DNA from: an uncultured Oscillospiraceae bacterium
GTDB lineage: Bacteria > Bacillota > Clostridia > Oscillospirales > Acutalibacteraceae
DNA: 64,000 nucleotides
Assembly: GCA_900540865.1 (NCBI GenBank)
Contig: UQHH01000001.1
Location: forward strand, 62,001-126,000
Direction of reading: 5' to 3'
Part shown: positions 16,611 through 23,095 of the stretch, piece by piece
How the letters are laid out: every line of letters starts with the position of its first letter
How positions within the stretch are numbered: position 1 is the stretch's first letter
Notes under the pieces: generated by a model
What the model was told of the DNA's origin: nothing
Databases searched by the model: none
What the model saw: the letters and a program-made list of their open reading frames with translations, nothing else
Program-made: the position numbers and the translations under genes

Positions 16611-16832
16611 CTATTCCACCTCTATCATGCCGGCGTCCGCTTTTCTTATGGAAAGCTCATAGCCCCTGACGGTAACCTCAATCGGGTCTCCCAGCGGCGC
16701 GACCTTGCGGATATGCACCGGGATGCCCCTGGTGATGCCCATGTCCATAATCCTGCGCTTGACGGCGCCCTCTCCATGGAGCTTCACCACAGTGACCGTG
16801 TCCCCAATCTTTGCCTGTTTCAGCGTTTTCAC
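16611..16832 (-). CDS. feoA: FeoA domain protein (second copy in operon)
   Basis: A 73-residue SH3-like FeoA protein that acts with FeoB in ferrous iron uptake, probably by binding its GTPase domain. Characteristic segments are GDTVTVVKLHGEGAVKRRIMDMG near residue 10 and GIPVHIRKVAPLGDPIEV. The start is GTG 16832, chosen because a perfect AGGAGG lies 8 nt upstream. The longer in-frame ATG at 16856 would overlap the preceding stop region without a ribosome site. It is the middle gene of feoA-feoA-feoB. Confidence 0.92.
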   Translation of the reverse strand: MKTLKQAKIGDTVTVVKLHGEGAVKRRIMDMGITRGIPVHIRKVAPLGDPIEVTVRGYELSIRKADAGMIEVE

Positions 16833-16862
16833 CTTGATTCCTCCTAGTTGATTCAAAATGGT

Positions 16863-17075
16863 TTACACCATAATTTTACTTGCCATTTCCCGGCTGATTG
16901 CCACGCGGGATTCCTTGACATTGACGATAAGACTGCCGCCCATGGTTGAAACTATCGTAACGTTCCCTCCGGCCACAAATCCGAGATTTTCAAGATGCGC
17001 CCTGACCTCAGGCCTGCCGCCAATTTTTTTAATCATGTTTTCCTCTCCGACACTTGCAAGCGTCAACGGCATCAT
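16863..17075 (-). CDS. feoA: FeoA domain protein (first copy in operon)
   Basis: A 70-residue FeoA-family protein that is clearly diverged from its neighbour. It begins MMPLTLASVGEENMIKKIGG and continues with VRAHLENLGFVAGGNVTIVS, the typical beta-barrel core. Paired FeoA proteins are common in Clostridia, and the two may have different partners. The start is ATG 17075 after GAGGGG; a GTG at 17081 touches that site. It is the first gene behind the triple-box promoter. Confidence 0.9.
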   Translation of the reverse strand: MMPLTLASVGEENMIKKIGGRPEVRAHLENLGFVAGGNVTIVSTMGGSLIVNVKESRVAISREMASKIMV

Positions 17076-17095
17076 ATTCACCCCTCGCTTTTTTA

Positions 17096-17181
17096 GTAAG
17101 TCTTATCTAACTCCCAACCAAAAATAAAGGTTAGAAGCTCCTAACCACATATATATTAGCAACGGCTAACCAAATTGTCAA
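17096..17181 (-). promoter_or_regulatory. feo operon promoter with three iron-box-like repeats
   Basis: On the minus strand TTGACA (17181-17176), a 17-bp spacer and TAATAT (17158-17153) form a near-consensus promoter. Box 1, ATTAG-N6-CTAAC (17155-17170), overlaps the spacer and -10. Box 2 is a perfect GTTAG-N6-CTAAC at 17130-17145, near the expected start point. Box 3, GTAAG-N6-CTAAC (17096-17111), lies in the leader with one mismatch. This is the arrangement expected of a metal-dependent repressor of the DtxR/IdeR or Fur kind; the regulator itself is inference. Confidence 0.8.
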
Positions 17182-17218
17182 GGTATTTTCCATGAAATCT
17201 CAAATTTTTTTGAAAATT

Positions 17219-17248
17219 AAGGGAACAGGCTATTATACCCGTTCCCTT
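17219..17248 (-). terminator. terminator of the TetR operon
   Basis: AAGGGAAC (17219-17226) pairs with GTTCCCTT (17241-17248) and is followed on the minus strand by AATTTTC. The stop codon of the flavodoxin-domain gene lies within the loop. Confidence 0.65.
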
Positions 17249-17760
17249 AGATAGCTTAACAGCGGCTCGGTATATTTCCGGCCGGATAAATCGTAGGATT
17301 GTGAAAGCATGCGCGCCGCCTCTTCCTCCTGCGGCGTTTTGTCCTGCTTTTTCGACATCATCGCGGTGAACAGCTTCATAATCCTTTTTGAAAAAAAGGA
17401 CATTTTATCGTAATTGATTCCGCCGGGGAAATAAAACAATTTTACCCTCCCCTGCTCCTGCGGCGTTAAATTATTCTTTGGTAAATCCAATGTTACCGGG
17501 CTGTCCGGCGGCATAGCGCCCACGGCGAAAGCCGTGATTTTTTTGTCCGTCCAGGCAGGGAGCTGCTTTTTGAGCCAGCCAAACTTCTGTATCCTGCCCG
17601 CGTGCACCCAACTGCCGAAAATAACGGTATCATATTTGGAAAAATCAATTTGCCCGCGCTGTTCAAAGGGGACGCATTCACAGGAAAGCGCCTCGCATAT
17701 CCACCGGGCGTACCTCTTTGTAAAGCCGGTTTTGGAATAATACAGGATGATAGCGTTCAT
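17233..17760 (-). CDS. flavodoxin-domain protein
   Basis: A 175-residue protein of the flavodoxin_5 type (protoporphyrinogen oxidase HemG-like fold). FMN loop: ILYYSKTGFTKRYARW at the N-terminus, followed by DFSKYDTVIFGSWVHAGR and FAVGAMPPDS. In this organism it probably serves as a general flavin redox protein; HemG activity cannot be assumed. Its ATG at 17760 overlaps the TGA of the membrane-protein gene by 4 bases, with AAGGAGG upstream, so the two are translationally coupled. It is the last gene of the TetR operon. Confidence 0.85.
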   Translation of the reverse strand: MNAIILYYSKTGFTKRYARWICEALSCECVPFEQRGQIDFSKYDTVIFGSWVHAGRIQKFGWLKKQLPAWTDKKITAFAVGAMPPDSPVTLDLPKNNLTPQEQGRVKLFYFPGGINYDKMSFFSKRIMKLFTAMMSKKQDKTPQEEEAARMLSQSYDLSGRKYTEPLLSYLRERV

Positions 17761-18464
17761 TTTTCTTCCTCCTTGAGCTCTTTGCTGAAAAATTTCTTTT
17801 TGTGCTGCTTGCAGGCCTCGTGGTCGCATAGCTCGCACGCAAGCCCCGCGCTGCTTACCTTATAAAACCGCTCCGGGTGCCTGTGGTGCATTACTTCCCA
17901 TACGAGCAGGGAGAGTACCCCCAGCGAGAACAGCGCCACGGTATAAGCAGACGGTAGAAAAATCAGGAAGCTGTAGGAAAAAAAGCTGTCCCAATTATAA
18001 ATCCGGCATTCCATACAGCATTCCGGGCGTAAAAAAAGTGAATAAAACGGGCACCAGAAAAAAATGGAAAAGTAAACGCCAAAGTTTGAAAGGGCGAAAA
18101 AGAAAAATATCCATTCCCGCCCGATTACGCCGGCTAAGTAAAGCGAGCCGCCCGCCGCCATGAAGCACAGCCAGAATATAAGCGCCGCAAGCGCGCGGCG
18201 GTCAAATTTCCGCTTTGTCTGCAAAAGCGCTGCGTCCGTGCAGTCAGGCTTACGCTCATATCCATACCCAAACTGCCGGCCCTTATACCTGCTCCGGCTG
18301 AACCATGGGAGCATATCCTTCACGGGAAATGCGGCAAAATACACTGTCGCGGCTATGTAAACCCATGCGGGCAGGGAAAACGGGAGCTGCGGGTTCCAAA
18401 TTAAGCAGTAAACAGAGAAGAGGAACAGCAGCCCGCTTGTAAAAAGCCGGATGCGGTTAAACAT
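17757..18464 (-). CDS. membrane protein with Cys-rich cytosolic/loop motif, unknown function
   Basis: A 235-residue protein with about six membrane helices. The loop between helices 4 and 5 reads CPFYSLFLRPECCMECRIYNWD, and the tail has CELCDHEACKQHKKK, so five to seven cysteines could bind a metal or Fe-S centre. I do not recognise a characterised family. Its start overlaps the TetR stop by 8 bases and its stop overlaps the flavodoxin-domain gene, so it probably works with that flavin protein in an electron-transfer or stress role set by TetR (inference). Confidence 0.7.
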   Translation of the reverse strand: MFNRIRLFTSGLLFLFSVYCLIWNPQLPFSLPAWVYIAATVYFAAFPVKDMLPWFSRSRYKGRQFGYGYERKPDCTDAALLQTKRKFDRRALAALIFWLCFMAAGGSLYLAGVIGREWIFFFFALSNFGVYFSIFFWCPFYSLFLRPECCMECRIYNWDSFFSYSFLIFLPSAYTVALFSLGVLSLLVWEVMHHRHPERFYKVSSAGLACELCDHEACKQHKKKFFSKELKEEEK

Positions 18465-19053
18465 GGTAATTCCTCACAAACTGCCGGACATGCTCCTTAA
18501 GCGCGGGCTTTGCCTCCTCTAGGCTGTCGCACGTATGAATCAGCATAAAGGGCACGGCGTAAAATTCCATTGCGGTCACAGCCGGGTTTTCTTCCCGGAA
18601 TTCACCCGTTTTCATGAGCATTTCAAAAATCCCCGTTTGAAAGGTAATGGGGTATTCGCGGTAAAGCTGGCGGTAAATCCGGCGCGCCTTCTCGTTGTCG
18701 AACTGGCTGACGGTCAGCAGCCTGCGGAACATCACGTTGTAAGGGTCGTCGAAAAAATAACCGAAGGTCGAAAAAACCAGCCCAGTAAGCGTATCGATAT
18801 CGATATCCTTGTACATGGAAATGTCGTCCCCGATTGCAAAGGGAAGCGGCTGCCCGCGAAAGTAGACGTTTGCTTTTTCAAAGCAGGCATCGACAATGGT
18901 GTCGAAAATATCCTGCTTGTTTTTAAAATGGTAGTAAAGCGAGCTTTCCCTTATGCCCACCGCACCGGCAATATCCCTGACGGAAACCGCCTCGAAGCCC
19001 TTAGCGGAAAACAGGCGCAGCGCCTGCTCAATAATATTTTCTTTTGTCGTCAT
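18457..19053 (-). CDS. TetR/AcrR-family transcriptional regulator
   Basis: A 198-residue repressor. The N-terminal helix-turn-helix is classical: IIEQALRLFSAKGFEAVSVRDI, then VGIRESSLYYHFKNKQDIFD. The C-terminal part is an all-helical ligand pocket of unknown specificity. The start is ATG 19053, 8 nt after GGGAG; an in-frame ATG at 19071 would sit inside operator 2. It heads the operon with the membrane and flavodoxin-domain genes. Two similar dyads in its promoter indicate autoregulation. Confidence 0.93.
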   Translation of the reverse strand: MTTKENIIEQALRLFSAKGFEAVSVRDIAGAVGIRESSLYYHFKNKQDIFDTIVDACFEKANVYFRGQPLPFAIGDDISMYKDIDIDTLTGLVFSTFGYFFDDPYNVMFRRLLTVSQFDNEKARRIYRQLYREYPITFQTGIFEMLMKTGEFREENPAVTAMEFYAVPFMLIHTCDSLEEAKPALKEHVRQFVRNYHV

Positions 19054-19063
19054 ACCTATTCTC

Positions 19064-19111
19064 CCTATCAATCGTTAGGTACATTATACCGAACAACCGA
19101 TAGGCTGTCAA
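19064..19111 (-). promoter_or_regulatory. consensus promoter with two TetR-operator-like dyads
   Basis: TTGACA (19111-19106), a 17-bp spacer and TATAAT (19088-19083) on the minus strand, a perfect sigma-A promoter. The spacer is filled by CCTATCGGTTGTTCGG (19104-19089). A related 16-mer, CCTATCAATCGTTAGG on the plus strand at 19064-19079, lies over the start region, 25 bp away. About 12 of 16 positions agree when the two are aligned. Confidence 0.78.
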
Positions 19112-19116
19112 GCGGT

Positions 19117-19149
19117 AAAAAAGCCCAGCCAGTAATTCTGGCCGGGCTT
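19117..19149 (-). terminator. terminator of the LytTR-DUF3021 operon
   Basis: A 12-bp stem, AAGCCCAGCCAG (19121-19132) with CTGGCCGGGCTT (19138-19149), one wobble pair, 5-nt loop, followed by TTTTTT on the minus strand. Confidence 0.88.
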
Positions 19150-19167
19150 TTCCATATGGTGTTGTTA

Positions 19168-19617
19168 TCAGCGTGTTTTCTTTTCTTTATCCCTCTTGTA
19201 CTGCCCCAGAAGGCCGTCGTATTTTTTGCCGGTAATGCGGTAGTAAATTTCAAACCCAATGGTCATCGCCGCGAACACCAGAATAAAAATACCAATGAAA
19301 ACCAACCAGCCGAGCGCGTACTGCGGAGGGAACCATTGCAGCGTAAGGGCGCAGATTGTCAAAACCGGCAGGAACAAAACCAAAAACAGGAACAAACGGC
19401 CTGTGTAGCGCATTTTCTTGATTACATTCTGCGTAAAACACAAATACTGAATCAGCGTGCCGACCGAAGAGATAATCAAAAGACCGAGCAGCGTTACAAG
19501 GTTTACGCTTTCCTGCCCCATGAAGGCGGCTATAATCATATACAGGATTACGGTTCCCGTGAACATATAGCAGGCCGCCGTTTTCCATTCAACCGCATGC
19601 TGTAAAAAACGTTTCAT
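19168..19617 (-). CDS. DUF3021 family membrane protein
   Basis: A 149-residue protein with four membrane helices in two hairpins and a basic C-terminal tail (GKKYDGLLGQYKRDKEKK), matching DUF3021. Family members sit directly behind LytTR regulators, and such small membrane proteins are thought to act as inhibitors or sensors for the paired regulator. The gene starts within the last 4 bases of the LytTR gene, so coupling is tight. The signal is unknown. Confidence 0.85.
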   Translation of the reverse strand: MKRFLQHAVEWKTAACYMFTGTVILYMIIAAFMGQESVNLVTLLGLLIISSVGTLIQYLCFTQNVIKKMRYTGRLFLFLVLFLPVLTICALTLQWFPPQYALGWLVFIGIFILVFAAMTIGFEIYYRITGKKYDGLLGQYKRDKEKKTR

Positions 19618-20072
19618 ACTTGTTTTCCCCTTTCCAATTTGTCTAGCTTTTCTTTTAATTCCACCGCGTACTGGCGCGACACATAGAGCTTCTCCCCGTT
19701 TTCCATGGTCAGAAGCATCCGGCCGCCAAATTCCGGGCGGATACTGCTGATGCGGCAGAAATTGACGATACAGGATTTGCCCGCCCGGAAAAAGTCCATC
19801 CCGGCAAGGCGTTCCTCCAGCTCGTACAGGCGCAGCGTGCTTTTGTATACCTGCTTTTCCGTATATAGGAACGCTTTCTTGTCTGCGGTATCGATATACA
19901 ACACATCCTTGACGTCGAGCAGCCGCAGCTCGCCGTCGAGCTCGCCTGTGATTTTTTGCTCAGAAACGCGCAGCGACGCGATGAGCCGCAGGATATCCTC
20001 GTCCGCGCGCGGGCAGTTTATGATGATTTCCGTATCGGTAAAGGCCGGGTCTTGATTTAGCCGTATCTTCAC
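19614..20072 (-). CDS. LytTR-domain transcriptional regulator
   Basis: A 152-residue DNA-binding protein without a receiver domain. The LytTR fold occupies about residues 45-145: LLDVKDVLYIDTADKKAFLYT, then LEERLAGMDFFRAGKSCIVNF and a final LTMENGEKLYVSRQYA strand pair. The N-terminal 40 residues (INCPRADEDILRLIASLR) are the short helical region typical of the LytTR/DUF3021 pairs. It starts at GTG 20072 with GGAGGGAG upstream. A 17-bp palindrome right at the transcription start suggests autoregulation. Confidence 0.9.
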   Translation of the reverse strand: MKIRLNQDPAFTDTEIIINCPRADEDILRLIASLRVSEQKITGELDGELRLLDVKDVLYIDTADKKAFLYTEKQVYKSTLRLYELEERLAGMDFFRAGKSCIVNFCRISSIRPEFGGRMLLTMENGEKLYVSRQYAVELKEKLDKLERGKQV

Positions 20073-20091
20073 GTTCTCCCTCCTTTTTCAG

Positions 20092-20141
20092 TACAAGGAT
20101 TCCTTGTAATTCTATTATACGGCGAACGCCCCTCAAAGCAA
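20092..20141 (-). promoter_or_regulatory. LytTR operon promoter and palindrome
   Basis: TTGCTT (20141-20136), 16 bp, then TATAAT (20119-20114) on the minus strand. The perfect dyad TACAAGGA-T-TCCTTGTA (20092-20108) lies over the first transcribed bases and is a good operator candidate. Confidence 0.65.
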
Positions 20142-20187
20142 GCAATTAAAACCGACCCGCCTGATTTTGCCGCCAAGCTGCAAAAAA

Positions 20188-20208
20188 CCGCCTGCGAAAT
20201 GCAGGCGG
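20188..20208 (-). terminator. terminator of the opine-dehydrogenase-like gene
   Basis: CCGCCTGC-GAAAT-GCAGGCGG, 8-bp perfect stem, with TTTTTT following on the minus strand (20187-20182). Confidence 0.9.
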
Positions 20209-20232
20209 CCATAAAACTTTTTATTCTCTTGC

Positions 20233-21333
20233 TTAAAAACCCAAAGATATGCCGTTTTCTTTGTGCGGGTAATTATATAAATTGAGCAGGCTTTTGCGGT
20301 CAAGCCCGATGTTGAAAATTCTAACATCTTCCTGCCAAGCCGTTCTGATATACCAGTCCCACACGGTGTCTATATTGGGGGTCAGGACGCCGAAAATTGC
20401 TGCCATATCCTTTATAATTTTAAGTCCAAAGGGAAAATCCGCTGTAAAATACCTGGAGTACCAGTCTGGAACCCAGCCGCCCGCTGCCTCTTTCATGGGA
20501 GACAGCAAGCCCTTAAACGCCTTGATTCCGCTGATTTTGTCCGTCATTGCTTTTACCGTTTGGCTTTCATAATGGTCCCGCAGCGACTTTACTGCGCGCA
20601 AGTCCAGCGGAATCGCGCCGCAAAGCTCCTGAAGCTCCCGGTCACAGGCAATCAGTATCTCAGAAGAAGCGTCCGTCCATTCCTCATAGAACAGGAAGTT
20701 TCTCGGATATACGTCGCCTGCCCGATGCTCCTTGAACATGGAGTAGAGCCGTGTGGTGTGTAAAATAGCATTTGATGCAACCAGTGTTGCAGACAGGTAG
20801 TTTTTAAGCGCCGCGCAAGGCATATCGAACAGCTTTTCTACAGTATTGCAAATATCCGCAGTTTCTTCCGACGGGATAGCGCCAACCTGAAGCTCCGCCT
20901 TTCTGCCCAATTCGTAGACGGCTTTGCCGTATTCCTTGAGCCTTGCAATACTGTGCACACGCTGAAGTCCAAAAAGCGTGCAGCCCTTCTCAAGCATGCC
21001 CTTAAATGCAAACTCCGCGCCGCCGCTTCCGGGAACTACGCCGATTTTCTGTCCTTTTTGGACAAAAGGCGTCATCCTTGCTAAGTCCGTAAACGCCTGG
21101 GCGGGTACTGTAATCCAAATGTATTGGGCGTCTGCCAAGGCTTCCCGCAAATGATTTGTCACTTTTGACAAATTCCCAGTCAACAGGAGCTTTTCCCCAG
21201 CGCCGTATACCTCTATTTTCTTACTCCAGCGTTCCGGCCGCGAGGTATATACGGTTACCTCATGTCCCTTGTGGGCGAATTCAGCAGCCATCAGGGTGCC
21301 GATATTCCCCCCGCCGATTACTGTGATTTTCGT
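20233..21333 (-). CDS. NAD/NADP octopine/nopaline dehydrogenase-family protein with apparent ACG start
   Basis: A 366-residue enzyme of the opine dehydrogenase family, which reductively joins an amino acid to an alpha-keto acid or runs the reverse reaction. The Rossmann nucleotide loop is KITVIGGGNIGTLMAAEF, followed by a catalytic domain with LQRVHSIARLKEYGK and the family His region NYLSATLVASNAILHTTRLY near residue 190. The first ATG (21291) lies inside the nucleotide-binding loop, so translation must begin upstream. The position expected for Met is ACG 21333, with AAGGGAGGG ending 7 nt before it, and no ATG, GTG or TTG is available in frame. It lies 39 bp behind the lipoprotein amylase gene. 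Confidence 0.8.
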   Translation of the reverse strand, partial: TKITVIGGGNIGTLMAAEFAHKGHEVTVYTSRPERWSKKIEVYGAGEKLLLTGNLSKVTNHLREALADAQYIWITVPAQAFTDLARMTPFVQKGQKIGVVPGSGGAEFAFKGMLEKGCTLFGLQRVHSIARLKEYGKAVYELGRKAELQVGAIPSEETADICNTVEKLFDMPCAALKNYLSATLVASNAILHTTRLYSMFKEHRAGDVYPRNFLFYEEWTDASSEILIACDRELQELCGAIPLDLRAVKSLRDHYESQTVKAMTDKISGIKAFKGLLSPMKEAAGGWVPDWYSRYFTADFPFGLKIIKDMAAIFGVLTPNIDTVWDWYIRTAWQEDVRIFNIGLDRKSLLNLYNYPHKENGISLGF

Positions 21334-21372
21334 ACCGGCTCCCTCCCTTGAAATTGAACCATCGTTTAAATT

Positions 21373-23022
21373 TTATTTCTCAACCAGGATACTCGCATAC
21401 GCGCCGAGCGTAATGGTATCGCCGGAAAGCTCGCCCTTGCCGCTGCTCGTAAAGAGCACCTTGCCGCCCTTGGCCTCCGGCAGCTTGACTGTAACCTTTT
21501 CGTCTGTAAAGTTATGGACGGCATAGACCGTCTGGCTGTCGGAAACGCGGCTGTACGCCATTACGTCGTCGCTTCCGGCGTCGATTGCCTTAAATTTGCC
21601 CTTTGAGAGCGCCTCGCTGTTTTTCCTGACGGAAATCAGCTTTTTGTAGTAGTGGTACATAGAGCCCTCGTCTTCCAGCTGCTCGGAAAGCGCGGGCGTG
21701 GTCTCGTTCGAGAGCATGTCCTCCCAGTCGGTATCCATGCCGCTGCCGTCTGCCGTCCATTTGAACGGCTCGCGGATACGCTCGTCCGGCTTTTCGCCCT
21801 GCATACCGATTTCCTCGCCGTAATAGATGTACGGGTTGCCGTCGAGCGTCAGGTAAATGTTTGCGACGAGCCTTGCCTGCTCCTCACTGAAGGTCTGGGA
21901 CATAATGCGGTTTTGGTCGTGGTTGGTGCCGAACACCCCGTCTATATATTTGCTGTCGGCCTCGTAGTGCTGATTCTGGACGTCCTCCAAAAAGCCGGCG
22001 AGCGATTTTGACGTGCTGTGGATTGTGCTTTCGCTCTTAATTGCCTGCATCAGCGTTTCCTCAAAGGCGAAATCGAACTTCGTGTCGAACGGCTGTGCAT
22101 ACTCGGCAAGCGTCTCGCTTCCCTGCCATGCTTCTCCAACGAGATAAACGTCCGGGTTGACCTCTTCGCAGGCGATTGCAAACTCGTTCCACCATTCCAG
22201 ATTTTCTTCCAGCTGGCTTTTAATGTGCTTGTTCTCGTTGTCGCCGAAGATATGCATTGCCGCGTCGAGGCGGAAGCCGTCCACACCGAGCTCCAGCCAC
22301 TTTTTAGCGGCGGCCTTGACCTCACTGCGGACCTCTTCGTTGCTGTAGTTGAGGTCGGGCATACCGCTTGAGAACATGCCGAAGAAATAGCCGCCGCCCG
22401 ATTTATGCCATTCCTGGGAGCCCCAGGGAGAACGGTCGGAGGAATCGAAATCCGGGTCGTCCTCCGTTACCCAGGTATAATAGTCCCGGTATTTGCCGTC
22501 CGCTTTCTTTGAATCCCTGAACCACGGATGGTTATTGCTCGTGTGGTTGATGACAAAATCCATAATGACCTTGATGTCGCGCTTGTGCGCCTCTTCCAGC
22601 ATCTTTTTAAAGTCGTCCTCCGTGCCGTAATCGGAGTTGACGGCATAGTAGTCCGTTACGTCGTAGCCGTGGTAAGAGTCGGATTCGTTAATTGGCATCA
22701 GCCATATGCCGTCGACGCCGAGCTCCTTTAAGTAATCGAGCTTGGCGGTAACACCGTTAAAGTCCCCTGTGCCGTCGCCGTCGGAATCGGCAAACGAGCG
22801 GACGAAGATTTCATAATACACGCCGCGCTTTTGCTCCATATCCCCTTTGTTTCGCAGGGCATAGGCGGGCTTCGCGTTTGCCTCGGACGCTGCAGACGAA
22901 TCCGCGGAGGAAGGCGGCTGGGTATCCTGCTGGGAGGAATCGCCGCCGGGCGTACAGCCAGTAAATGTAAGAATACCGGCAATGAGCAACACGCTGAGTA
23001 AAAAAGCTGCCGCTTTTTTCAT
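21373..23022 (-). CDS. GH13 alpha-amylase-type lipoprotein
   Basis: A cell-surface alpha-glucan hydrolase of about 549 residues. The signal peptide ends in a lipobox (LTFTGC), followed by a Ser/Gln/Ala linker. The (beta/alpha)8 GH13 domain has region I DFVINHTS, the nucleophile Asp in GFRLDAAMH, the acid/base Glu in LVGEAW and region IV FGTNHDQNR. A small beta-sandwich ends the protein (DTITLGAYASILVEK). The start is ATG 23022 with AAAGGG upstream; GTG 23031 is less good. It is a paralog of the following dockerin amylase gene and probably processes maltodextrins at the membrane. Confidence 0.93.
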   Translation of the reverse strand: MKKAAAFLLSVLLIAGILTFTGCTPGGDSSQQDTQPPSSADSSAASEANAKPAYALRNKGDMEQKRGVYYEIFVRSFADSDGDGTGDFNGVTAKLDYLKELGVDGIWLMPINESDSYHGYDVTDYYAVNSDYGTEDDFKKMLEEAHKRDIKVIMDFVINHTSNNHPWFRDSKKADGKYRDYYTWVTEDDPDFDSSDRSPWGSQEWHKSGGGYFFGMFSSGMPDLNYSNEEVRSEVKAAAKKWLELGVDGFRLDAAMHIFGDNENKHIKSQLEENLEWWNEFAIACEEVNPDVYLVGEAWQGSETLAEYAQPFDTKFDFAFEETLMQAIKSESTIHSTSKSLAGFLEDVQNQHYEADSKYIDGVFGTNHDQNRIMSQTFSEEQARLVANIYLTLDGNPYIYYGEEIGMQGEKPDERIREPFKWTADGSGMDTDWEDMLSNETTPALSEQLEDEGSMYHYYKKLISVRKNSEALSKGKFKAIDAGSDDVMAYSRVSDSQTVYAVHNFTDEKVTVKLPEAKGGKVLFTSSGKGELSGDTITLGAYASILVEK

Positions 23023-23050
23023 ATTCTGCACCCTTTCTGTCCTAATTTTT

Positions 23051-23081
23051 AAAAAATGCCGCGGTCAAATTTGGCCGCGGC
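23051..23081 (-). terminator. terminator between the two amylase genes
   Basis: A 9-bp stem GCCGCGGTC / GGCCGCGGC (one wobble) around AAATTT, followed by ATTTTTTA on the minus strand. It ends only about 30 bp before the next amylase ATG, so that gene depends on readthrough or on a promoter hidden in the upstream gene. Confidence 0.85.
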
Positions 23082-23095
23082 AATATACTTTTATT

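Noticed and set aside
20133..20327. Minus-strand reading frame spanning the end of the opine-dehydrogenase-like gene
   Set aside because: It is out of frame with that gene and contains its terminator.
21291..21333. Start of the opine-dehydrogenase-like protein at ATG 21291
   Set aside because: It would delete the GGGNIG nucleotide-binding loop, which is intact in frame just upstream.
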